A stretch of 64,000 bases of DNA from Sediminihaliea albiluteola (GTDB taxonomy: Bacteria > Pseudomonadota > Gammaproteobacteria > Pseudomonadales > Halieaceae). The DNA lies in NCBI RefSeq assembly GCF_014077625.1, contig NZ_JACFXU010000013.1:248001-312000 (forward strand), read 5' to 3'. A program made the translations under genes and the position numbers. The notes under the pieces are model-generated. The model had not been told where the DNA came from. It ran no database searches and worked only from the letters and a program-made list of their open reading frames with translations. This document shows positions 37,320-45,316 of this stretch, piece after piece. Each line of letters begins with the position of its first letter. Positions within the stretch are counted from its first letter, which is position 1.

Positions 37320-39773
37320 ATGCGATTGCCGACCATAGGCACCAGCCTTCGCTTGTGCACGATACTATTTAGTTCTGCTTTATTGCTGGCTTGCGGTGAC
37401 TCATCCGATAGTAGAGGCCCTGCGCCAACGCCGCCGCCACAAGCTCCAGCGCCTCCTGAGTCCACTTATCAAGCCGACATTGTATGGACTGAATACGGTA
37501 TTCCGCATGTCAGCGCAGATGACTGGGGCAGCTTGGGTTATGGCTTTGGTTATGCCTATGCCAAAGAAAACTTTTGTGTAGTGATGAAGGAGATCGTGCG
37601 TGCCAAAGGGGAGTCAGCACGTTATCTGGGCAAGCAAGGCAACTTGAATGAAGATTTGGTTTACAAGTTGTTTAATGACGATGAACGTATTCAGCGAATT
37701 TTTTTTGATGCTGCTCCCAAGCGGGTATTGGATATCACCACGGGTTATGTTGCTGGCTTGAATCGCTACCTGGATGAGACCGGTGTTGAGAACCTTGCGC
37801 AAGGTGATGAAGGTTGCCGCAATGCTGAGTGGGTGCGAAAAGTCGATGTGATGGATGTGGCGCGCTTGATGCATAAAGCCATTTTGCGCGCTAGTTCAGG
37901 GCCACTGGCAAATTTTTCTACTGCAGTTAAGGCGCCTGAAAACACTGTAGTCACTATGGCTGCTTCTGTGGCAGCTGAGCAGTTGTATGCCGCCCTAGAT
38001 CGCGATGCGATTGTACGCGGCCTGGATATGCCGACCCACGAGCTCATGGGTAGTAATGCATATGCAGTGGGTGAGCAGGCTGCTCAAGGTAGCACGGGCT
38101 TGTTGTTGGGCAACCCACACTTTCCCTGGAGCGGCAATTTACGCTGGTTTATGTCGCACCTGCGTATGGGCGATGAGTACGACGTCATGGGGGCAACGCT
38201 GGCCGGTCTGCCGCTCAACACTATTGGTTTTAATAAGGACTTGGCCTGGACTCATACCGTTAGCACTGGGTCCCGTTTTACTTTCTACGAATTAGAGCTA
38301 AACCCCGAGAACGTCTTTCAATATCAATATAACGGTGAGATGCGCGACATCGAATCGAAAACCGTAGCGGCTGAGCGTTTAAGGGAAGATGGCAGTGTTG
38401 AGAGCATAGAGCATACCTTTTATCTATCACACTTTGGTCCGATCGTAGATTTAGGCGGGCTGTCGCCGCTATTGGCTGGCTGGCCCAATGCTTTGGGGAC
38501 ACTGCTGAGCTATCGCGATGCCAACCTGGATAATCTGCGCGGCTTAGACCAATGGTTGAAAATGGGACAGGCCAGCAACATAAGTGAATTGCAGCAGGCT
38601 CTTCGTGACTTGGGCATTCCCTGGGTCAACACGATTGCTGCAGATCGTGAAGGCAACGCTTTTTACGGGGATATTTCAGTGGTGCCCCATGTTTCAATCA
38701 ATCAGTACAAAAGCTGCATTCGCGGCCCCCTGCAATCACTATTGACCGATGCTGGCTACGTCACGATGGACGGCAGTGATGCCAGTTGTGAGTGGGGCAG
38801 TGATGAAGGCGCTCCGGAGGGTATTTTTGGCTATGACAGCCTGCCGAAACTGGACACACGAGGCTACGTCGCCAATGCTAATGACAGCTATTGGCTGACT
38901 AATCCCGATGCTTTGCTGACTGGCTACTCGCCACTGATTGGGGCTGAAGAGGTGGAGCAGAGCCTGCGTACGCGGCAGACCTTTGATCAAGCCGAGCGCC
39001 GTTTGGCTGGCAGCGATGACTTGGGCGAGCCCGGGTTTAACATCGATAATATTCGCACACTGCTATATCAAGCGACGAATTACACCGCACAGCAAGTCGC
39101 AGAGGATGTCGCTGAGCTCTGTTTGTCGATGGAAGATTTATCAGCATCTGACAATGCTGCGGGTATTTCCCTGCTCGAAGAGGCCTGCAGCGTACTGGCT
39201 AATTGGGATCAACGCTATCAGCTTGATAGTGTGGGAGGGCATATTTTCTATGAGTTTTGGCGCGAGTTTAATGGCACTGAAAACCAGTGGGCGATCCCCT
39301 TTGATCCCGCTGACCCGGTCAATACGCCGCGACAGTTAAACCTAGCCGACTCCGCAGTAGCAGATGCTGTCCTAGAGGCCTTAGAGAGAGCTGTTGAGCG
39401 TCTAGCTGAAGCGAATATTCCGATGGATCGGCCCTGGGGTGAGATTCAGTACGAAGAGAAAAATGGAGAGCGCTACGGTATTCACGGCGGGTCGGGCGGC
39501 TTCATGTTCAGTGCCATTTATTCAGGACTGATCAAAGACAAAGGCTATGCCAAGATATCTACTGGTAATAGTTATATTCAAGCGGTCACATGGGATGAGA
39601 GCGATTGTCCAGATGCCTATGCCGTGCTGACTTACTCGCAGTCTACTGACCCAGCCTCAGCGCATTATGCCGATGCGACAGCTTTGTACTCCCAGTCTGG
39701 GTGGATTGATATGCCGTACTGCGAAATGGATCGCGACGCACAAACTCTGCGCCGCGAATCCATAGAAGAGTAA
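37320..39773 (+). CDS. Penicillin-acylase-family amidase, predicted lipoprotein
   Basis: 817-residue Ntn-hydrolase precursor. The lipobox LLLAC puts the lipidated cysteine at residue 25, followed by a proline-rich linker (APTPPPQAPAPPES, 35-48). The self-processing site is at Gly244-Ser245 in ELMGSNAYAV, giving an alpha chain of about 220 residues and a beta chain starting with the nucleophile Ser245. Supporting motifs are LLGNPHFPW, GFNKDLAWTHTVS and HGGSGGFMFSAIYSG. Related enzymes cleave beta-lactams, acyl-homoserine lactones or lipopeptides. The substrate here is open. Confidence 0.92.
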   Translation: MRLPTIGTSLRLCTILFSSALLLACGDSSDSRGPAPTPPPQAPAPPESTYQADIVWTEYGIPHVSADDWGSLGYGFGYAYAKENFCVVMKEIVRAKGESARYLGKQGNLNEDLVYKLFNDDERIQRIFFDAAPKRVLDITTGYVAGLNRYLDETGVENLAQGDEGCRNAEWVRKVDVMDVARLMHKAILRASSGPLANFSTAVKAPENTVVTMAASVAAEQLYAALDRDAIVRGLDMPTHELMGSNAYAVGEQAAQGSTGLLLGNPHFPWSGNLRWFMSHLRMGDEYDVMGATLAGLPLNTIGFNKDLAWTHTVSTGSRFTFYELELNPENVFQYQYNGEMRDIESKTVAAERLREDGSVESIEHTFYLSHFGPIVDLGGLSPLLAGWPNALGTLLSYRDANLDNLRGLDQWLKMGQASNISELQQALRDLGIPWVNTIAADREGNAFYGDISVVPHVSINQYKSCIRGPLQSLLTDAGYVTMDGSDASCEWGSDEGAPEGIFGYDSLPKLDTRGYVANANDSYWLTNPDALLTGYSPLIGAEEVEQSLRTRQTFDQAERRLAGSDDLGEPGFNIDNIRTLLYQATNYTAQQVAEDVAELCLSMEDLSASDNAAGISLLEEACSVLANWDQRYQLDSVGGHIFYEFWREFNGTENQWAIPFDPADPVNTPRQLNLADSAVADAVLEALERAVERLAEANIPMDRPWGEIQYEEKNGERYGIHGGSGGFMFSAIYSGLIKDKGYAKISTGNSYIQAVTWDESDCPDAYAVLTYSQSTDPASAHYADATALYSQSGWIDMPYCEMDRDAQTLRRESIEE

Positions 39774-39803
39774 CTAAAGGTCTTTTAAAGTTGAGTGTAT
39801 CGT

Positions 39804-40925
39804 TCAGTCTTCGGGCTGAACGAACTCGGTGACCTCAAGATTGAAGCCCGACAGGGCATTGAAATGAACAGGTGCCGACATCAGACGCATTTTCCCAACA
39901 CCTAGGCGCTTGAGAATTTGCGAGCCAGTGCCGATGAAACGGTAGTTCTGGGTGCCGTCACTGTTAGCAGGCCCGGCCACACTGGGCGCTTCAGGGAACT
40001 GACGAACTTCTGCCAGCTGCTGCTCCGTGCTCGTTGACTGGCCAATCAAAATCACCGCGCCAGTGCCTGTCTCTGCAACTTTTTGCATAGCACGGCGGTA
40101 AGACCAGCCGTTGTCAGCGCCTTCAATCCGCGTACCTAGGACATCACGCAAGGTGTTTACGGTTTGCACTCGCACTAAGCACGCTTGCTCTTCCTTGATA
40201 TCACCCATGGTCATAGCGTAGTGCACAGTATCGTCTACTAGATCCAAAAAGCTGTGCAGCTGGAATTTGCCAAACTCAGTCAGTACCGGCTTGCTATCGG
40301 ACAGCTCAATAGACTGCTCGTGCAGAGAGCGATACTCAATTAAGTCGGCGATGGTGCCCATTCGCAGCTGGTGTTTGGCGGCAAACTTTTCCAGCTGAGG
40401 ACGGCGCGCCATCGTGCCATCTTCATTCATGATTTCGACTATCAGCGCAGCGGGCTCAAAGCCTGCCATGCGTGCTAGGTCAACGCCGGCTTCGGTGTGT
40501 CCAGCGCGGCGCAGAACGCCGCCGGGTTTAGCGACCAGCGGGAAGATATGGCCAGGCTGCACTAGGTCGGAGGGCTGGGCTTTTGCCGCCACTGCCTGGC
40601 GCACTGTGTGGGCGCGCTGCACCGAGCTGATACCAGGGCCTTTGCGCTCAGCTGCGTCTATCGATACCGTAAAGTTGGTTTCGTGCTGTGAGCGGTTGTC
40701 TCGCACCATTAATGGCAACTGCAGCTGCCGAGCGCGCTCCTCAGTGATCGGCATGCAAATCAAACCGCAGGCTTCACTGGAGAAAAATGTGATGATCTCG
40801 GGGCTTACTGCCTCTGCAGCGATGATCAGATCGCCCTCGTTCTCACGGTCTTCGTCATCCATCAAGATGACCATTTTTCCGGCGCGTATGTCGTCCAGAA
40901 TGTCTGGTATGCTGCTCAGTGCCAT
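39804..40925 (-). CDS. ribB: 3,4-dihydroxy-2-butanone 4-phosphate synthase with degenerate GTP cyclohydrolase II domain (RibBX type)
   Basis: 373 residues. The N-terminal part (1-200) is a complete RibB: LMDDEDRENEGDLIIAAE, FSSEACGLICMPI and HIFPLVAKPGGVLRRAGHTEA are the metal and substrate motifs. The C-terminal half aligns with GTP cyclohydrolase II but lacks its zinc cysteines and the CDCxxQL signature (it reads TRIEGADNGWSYRRAM there). It should make dihydroxybutanone phosphate but not open GTP. This matches the described RibBX architecture, where the second domain is non-catalytic. It lies 8 bp after the thiolase gene in one operon. Confidence 0.92.
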   Translation of the reverse strand: MALSSIPDILDDIRAGKMVILMDDEDRENEGDLIIAAEAVSPEIITFFSSEACGLICMPITEERARQLQLPLMVRDNRSQHETNFTVSIDAAERKGPGISSVQRAHTVRQAVAAKAQPSDLVQPGHIFPLVAKPGGVLRRAGHTEAGVDLARMAGFEPAALIVEIMNEDGTMARRPQLEKFAAKHQLRMGTIADLIEYRSLHEQSIELSDSKPVLTEFGKFQLHSFLDLVDDTVHYAMTMGDIKEEQACLVRVQTVNTLRDVLGTRIEGADNGWSYRRAMQKVAETGTGAVILIGQSTSTEQQLAEVRQFPEAPSVAGPANSDGTQNYRFIGTGSQILKRLGVGKMRLMSAPVHFNALSGFNLEVTEFVQPED

Positions 40926-40933
40926 AGTCAGGA

Positions 40934-42118
40934 TTACCCGATTAACTCAATGCCGATGGCGGTGGCTTCGCCACCACCGATGCACAGAGCGGCTACGCCG
41001 CGCTGTTTGCCCAACTGTTGCAGGGCGTACATCAAGCTGACAATGATGCGCGAGCCAGTGGAGCCAATAGGGTGGCCTTGGGCGCAGGCGCCGCCGTGAA
41101 TGTTAACCTTAGCGTGATCTAGGCCCAGTTCTTGTATGGCCAGCATGGTCACCATGGCGAAAGCTTCGTTGATTTCAAACAGGTCGACATCCGCTGCGCT
41201 CCAACCGGTCTTCTCGAACAGTTTGTTTATCGCGCCGATGGGTGCAATGGTGAACTCCGAGGGCTCTTGGCTGTGGCGACTATGGGCCACAATGCGGGCC
41301 ATCGGGTTGAGGCCACGTTCTTTGGCTTCTTTTTCACTCATCAGGATCAATGCGCTGGCGCCGTCTGAAATAGAGCTGGCGTTGGCTGCAGTGATGGTGC
41401 CATCTTTAGCAAAAGCAGGGCGCAGTGTGGGGATTTTTTCTGGTATGGCTTTGTGCGGCTGTTCGTCGTCTTCTACAACTACTTCGCCTTTACGTGTTTT
41501 GATGGTTACGGGGGCTGTTTCAGCTTTCAGAGCACCTTCTTCGATTGCTCGCTTAGCGCGAGACAGTGATTCGATAGCGAAGGCGTCCATCTGTTCGCGA
41601 GTTAGGCCGCGCTCGTCAGCGGTTTCCTGAGCAAAACTGCCCATAGCTCGGCCTGTGTAAGCGTCTTCCAAACCGTCTAAAAACATGTGGTCGTAGAGCG
41701 TCTTGTGGCCAGTGCGAACACCGCCGCGAGCGCCGGGGAGTATGTGCGGTGCATTGCTCATGCTTTCCATACCGCCACAGACGACAACCTTATTGGTACC
41801 GGCAACAATGCTGTCATAGCCGAAGATCGTCGCTTGCATACCACTGCCGCAAAGCTTGTTTAAGGTTACGGCGCCGGCGTTTTTAGGAATGCCTGCACCG
41901 ATAGCGGCCTGGCGCGCAGGGCCCTGCTTTAGGGCCGCGGGCAGCACACAGCCCATAAAGACTTCATCGATTTCTGCCGCATCTACACCACTGCGAGTAA
42001 TGGCTTCAGCAATAGCAATAGAGCCCAGTTCGGTGGCGGAGACTTCTGAAAGGCTGCCCTGTAGGCCACCCATGGGGGTGCGGGCACCAGCGACGATTAC
42101 GACTGCGTCATTACTCAT
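40934..42118 (-). CDS. Acetyl-CoA acetyltransferase (biosynthetic/degradative thiolase)
   Basis: 394-residue thiolase. The acyl-binding cysteine is Cys90 in LNKLCGSGMQA; the C-terminal active-site blocks GGACAQGHPIGSTG and CIGGGEA carry the catalytic histidine and cysteine. Members condense or cleave acetoacetyl-CoA (AtoB/PhaA) or longer 3-ketoacyl-CoA. Length and the MSNDAVVIVAGARTPMGG start fit the acetyl-CoA acetyltransferase group. It is first in a two-gene operon with ribB. Confidence 0.95.
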   Translation of the reverse strand: MSNDAVVIVAGARTPMGGLQGSLSEVSATELGSIAIAEAITRSGVDAAEIDEVFMGCVLPAALKQGPARQAAIGAGIPKNAGAVTLNKLCGSGMQATIFGYDSIVAGTNKVVVCGGMESMSNAPHILPGARGGVRTGHKTLYDHMFLDGLEDAYTGRAMGSFAQETADERGLTREQMDAFAIESLSRAKRAIEEGALKAETAPVTIKTRKGEVVVEDDEQPHKAIPEKIPTLRPAFAKDGTITAANASSISDGASALILMSEKEAKERGLNPMARIVAHSRHSQEPSEFTIAPIGAINKLFEKTGWSAADVDLFEINEAFAMVTMLAIQELGLDHAKVNIHGGACAQGHPIGSTGSRIIVSLMYALQQLGKQRGVAALCIGGGEATAIGIELIG

Positions 42119-42239
42119 AATAGGGGTCCGTTAGCTAGGTTGACTTGAGCGTGAGAACCGGCGAAATATGGCGGCCACGCCTTAGAAATAGGGCGATCAT
42201 TTAGCCACAGAACAGGGGTTTTCTCAAGTTGAGAGCGCA

Positions 42240-43247
42240 CTAAAGCGAGGCCTTGCTGGTCTCTTGCGGATCGAACAATTTGCCTCTCGCCGCTTCGCGG
42301 TAACGCATTGGGCTGACACCGGTATGGCGCCGGAATAACTGCGAAAAATAACTGGCATCTTGTAGGCCTACTTGCCAGCTGACTTCACCCACCGATAAGT
42401 TGCTGCGGCGCAGCAAATCTTTGGCGGTGGCAATGCGTAAACTAGTTAAATAATCCTGGGGGCTGTTGCCAGTGGCTTCGCGAAAGCGTCTATTCAGCGT
42501 GCGGGTACTGATCTGTAAGCGCTGTGCTAGCTGCGGAAAGTTAATCCCTGTTGCCATTTGCTCCTGTATCGCTTGCTGGGCCTGCAGGACAGTTTCATCA
42601 TGATGTGTGTTGGACTGTGTATTTTGATAGGCGGCGGCGCGAAATGATTGCCGTATCTCGGGCGAGAATTGCTGCTCGACTGCTCGGGAAATGCGCGGGC
42701 CAAACCAAATTTCGACTAAATGGACCATCAAGTCAGCGATCGAGTTAACGCTGCCAGCGCAGTAAATATTGTCGCTTTGGGTAATTAGGTGACGAGTCTT
42801 TAATTGCACTAGCGGGTAGCGCCGAGCAAAGCGCTCAAAGAAATTCCAATGGGTCGTCGCCGGTTGATGATCTAATAGACCGGCTTCGGCAAGTAGGGTG
42901 CTAGCCGTACCCACTGAGCAGATTCGCGTGCCGCGGCTGGCAATATCGGCCAGTAAAGGGAGCCAGGGCTCGGCGCTGCGTATAGTGGGCAAGGGATTGC
43001 GCCAAATGGCCGGCAAAAGGAGCAGATCCAGTGGCGGCAGCTGGTCAAAGCTGATGCTGGGCTGCAGCTCGACACCACTGGCTAGGCGTATTGGTTCAAG
43101 GTCGGGGCCTGCCAACAGAAAGCGTAGCTGGGTTTGGCCGCGACAGCTGACACTGGCCAACTGGCTGGCGGCTTGTAGAATTTCCATTGGCAAGGTGACG
43201 CTGGTGGCAAGTGCGTCAGGATATAACAGTGCGGCGGCAGTAAGCAT
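42240..43247 (-). CDS. GlxA-type AraC-family transcriptional regulator
   Basis: 335 residues from ATG 43247, which has AAGGA about 8 bp upstream; the frame extends to 43310 without a ribosome site. The N-terminal DJ-1/PfpI-like domain (about 1-165) contains the nucleophile-elbow-like GTRICSVGTA. The C-terminal AraC helix-turn-helix pair spans about 215-325, with FPQLAQRLQISTRTLNRRF and VGEVSWQVGLQDASYFSQLFRRHTG. It is divergent from fabY and may regulate it or itself. Confidence 0.93.
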   Translation of the reverse strand: MLTAAALLYPDALATSVTLPMEILQAASQLASVSCRGQTQLRFLLAGPDLEPIRLASGVELQPSISFDQLPPLDLLLLPAIWRNPLPTIRSAEPWLPLLADIASRGTRICSVGTASTLLAEAGLLDHQPATTHWNFFERFARRYPLVQLKTRHLITQSDNIYCAGSVNSIADLMVHLVEIWFGPRISRAVEQQFSPEIRQSFRAAAYQNTQSNTHHDETVLQAQQAIQEQMATGINFPQLAQRLQISTRTLNRRFREATGNSPQDYLTSLRIATAKDLLRRSNLSVGEVSWQVGLQDASYFSQLFRRHTGVSPMRYREAARGKLFDPQETSKASL

Positions 43248-43365
43248 CGATAAGTTCCTTTGATCATTAGGCCAAAATACCACATAAAATGTCTTAAATA
43301 ACATATTCACTCCTGAGCGCTAGGCGTACACTTGGCGTCTTTAAATTTTGTGATGGGTGGTGGTA

Positions 43366-45225
43366 ATGAGTACTCAGCGCTTGCCGGTAATTGTCGGCTT
43401 TGGTGGTATCAATGGCGCGGGGCGCGCATCGGGGCATCACGCCTACCGGCGTATGGTGCAGTCCGCTTTGCCAAGTAAAGAGCGAGAGAAAACTTTCGCC
43501 GCTTTGGCGCAGCTAATGGGCTTGCCGGACAGTAGTGAGCAGCAGTTTATTCTCGATCACACTTTAGTGCGCCGTATTGAGCAGGGACATTTTGATGTCG
43601 ATGCGGTGCCCTGGAATAAGCGTTTTCCGACCAAGGGCGAGGGCAATACAGCCCGCTTTGAGATTAAGCGTCAGTACTTGCCTGATGTGATTCCCCCCAC
43701 TTGGACAGTGACACCTATATCCGTGACTGATGTATCAGTGGAGATCAGTGGGCCGCAGGATTTCCTATTGCCCACTGAGCGAGAGTTTGAAGTTAAAGCC
43801 GCTGGACAGTTACCCACAGGCTTTGAACCCGGCAAGCTCTATCAGTCTCGCAATCACCCACGTGGCCTGCAAATGATGGTTTACGCTGCTTCCGATGCCT
43901 TGGGCAGCTTGGGCCTTGATTGGCAGTATGTGGCCAGCAAAGTAGCGGTAGACCAGGTCAGTGTTTATGCCGGTAGTGCCATGGGTCAGCTCGATGGCGC
44001 TGGCGCTGGGGGGATGCTTAAGGCGCGCTACAACGGCCAGCGCATCACCTCAAAGTTTTGCCCTTTGAGTTTGGCTGAAATGCCGGCTGACTTTGTTAAC
44101 GCCTACGTCTTGGGTAGCCTGGGTTCTACTGGTGCCTCGCTTGGGGCCTGCGCGTCTTTCCTCTATAACCTGCGTCAGGGTATCCATGATATTCGCAGTG
44201 GCCGTGCTCGCATTGCTTTTATCGGTTCAGCCGAAGCGCCGATAAACCCAGAAGTCATGGAAGGTTACGCAGCAATGGGTGCCCTGGCGAGCGACAAGGG
44301 CTTGCGTGAACTGGATGGCATTGCCGCTGGCACTGAGCCCGATCACCGCCGTGCTTGTCGTCCTTTTGCTGAAAACTGTGGCTTTACCATCGCCGAATCA
44401 GCGCAGATGTTGGTGTTGTTTGATGATGAGCTGGCTATGGAGCTCGGTGCCACCGTATTTGGTGCTGCCACTGATGTGTTTGTTAACGCCGACGGCTACA
44501 AAAAATCCATTTCTGGCCCCGGAGTCGGCAATTACATCACGATGGCCAAGGCCACGGCTGCGGTGCGGGCTATTATCGGAGATAAAGCTTTACGCAGTGG
44601 CGGTTTGGTGCAGGCTCATGGTACCGGAACACCGCAAAACCGAGTCACTGAATCACGAATTTTGAGCGAGACCGCCAAAGCCTTTGGCATCGATCGCTGG
44701 GCGGTTGCCGCGATGAAGAGCTATTTAGGCCATTCACTGGGTTCGGCTTCAGGTGATCAAGTGACAGCAACCTTGGGGGTGTGGCAGCACGGTCAGATAC
44801 CAGGCATTTCCACTATCGAACGCCTAGCTGATGATGTTTGTAGTGATCATTTGGACTTTGCTATCGAGCACCGAGCTATCGATCCAGCTCAATTGCATTA
44901 CACTTTAATAAACTCCAAGGGCTTTGGTGGCAATAACGCTACGGCTACTTTGCTCAGCCCAGATCTGACTCGTCGTATGCTCAAGGCACGTTATGGCAAG
45001 AGCCAGTGGCAGCGTTGGGAAGCGGCTAACGCCGAGGTCTTAGAGCGTCAGGATGAGTATGATGAAGCGATGATTGCTGGTCAGATTGCACCAACCTATC
45101 GCTTTGACCACGGTGTTTTAGAAGACGAAGACGTGGTTTACGCTCAAGGTGAAATGCATGTTGGGGGCCATCGAGTAGACTTAAATCCCGAGTCGCCTTT
45201 TGCGGACATGCGCTTAGAAGAGTAG
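43366..45225 (+). CDS. fabY: Beta-ketoacyl-ACP synthase FabY-type
   Basis: 619 residues from ATG 43366; a GTG at 43357 is possible. The KAS triad is complete: Cys262 in LGACASFLYNL, histidine in VQAHGTGTPQNR and histidine in KSYLGHSLGSASGD. The extended N-terminal domain and length match FabY of Pseudomonas, which starts fatty acid synthesis by condensing acetyl-CoA with malonyl-ACP. No acyltransferase or ACP domain is fused, so a polyketide synthase is unlikely. A strong terminator follows at 45265. Confidence 0.9.
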   Translation: MSTQRLPVIVGFGGINGAGRASGHHAYRRMVQSALPSKEREKTFAALAQLMGLPDSSEQQFILDHTLVRRIEQGHFDVDAVPWNKRFPTKGEGNTARFEIKRQYLPDVIPPTWTVTPISVTDVSVEISGPQDFLLPTEREFEVKAAGQLPTGFEPGKLYQSRNHPRGLQMMVYAASDALGSLGLDWQYVASKVAVDQVSVYAGSAMGQLDGAGAGGMLKARYNGQRITSKFCPLSLAEMPADFVNAYVLGSLGSTGASLGACASFLYNLRQGIHDIRSGRARIAFIGSAEAPINPEVMEGYAAMGALASDKGLRELDGIAAGTEPDHRRACRPFAENCGFTIAESAQMLVLFDDELAMELGATVFGAATDVFVNADGYKKSISGPGVGNYITMAKATAAVRAIIGDKALRSGGLVQAHGTGTPQNRVTESRILSETAKAFGIDRWAVAAMKSYLGHSLGSASGDQVTATLGVWQHGQIPGISTIERLADDVCSDHLDFAIEHRAIDPAQLHYTLINSKGFGGNNATATLLSPDLTRRMLKARYGKSQWQRWEAANAEVLERQDEYDEAMIAGQIAPTYRFDHGVLEDEDVVYAQGEMHVGGHRVDLNPESPFADMRLEE

Positions 45226-45264
45226 TCCCTAGTAAACGCAGCGGGCTTAAAGAGTAGCAAAACC

Positions 45265-45292
45265 AAAACGGCGACCCTAGGGTCGCCGTTTT
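45265..45292. terminator. Bidirectional intrinsic terminator between fabY and TonB receptor
   Basis: AAAACGGCGACCC (45265-45277) and its reverse complement (45280-45292) form a 13-bp perfect stem with A-run and T-run on the two sides, so it works on both strands. It serves the convergent fabY and TonB receptor genes. Confidence 0.93.
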
Positions 45293-45316
45293 TAGTTGTG
45301 GCTTAAGGCAGCAGTG

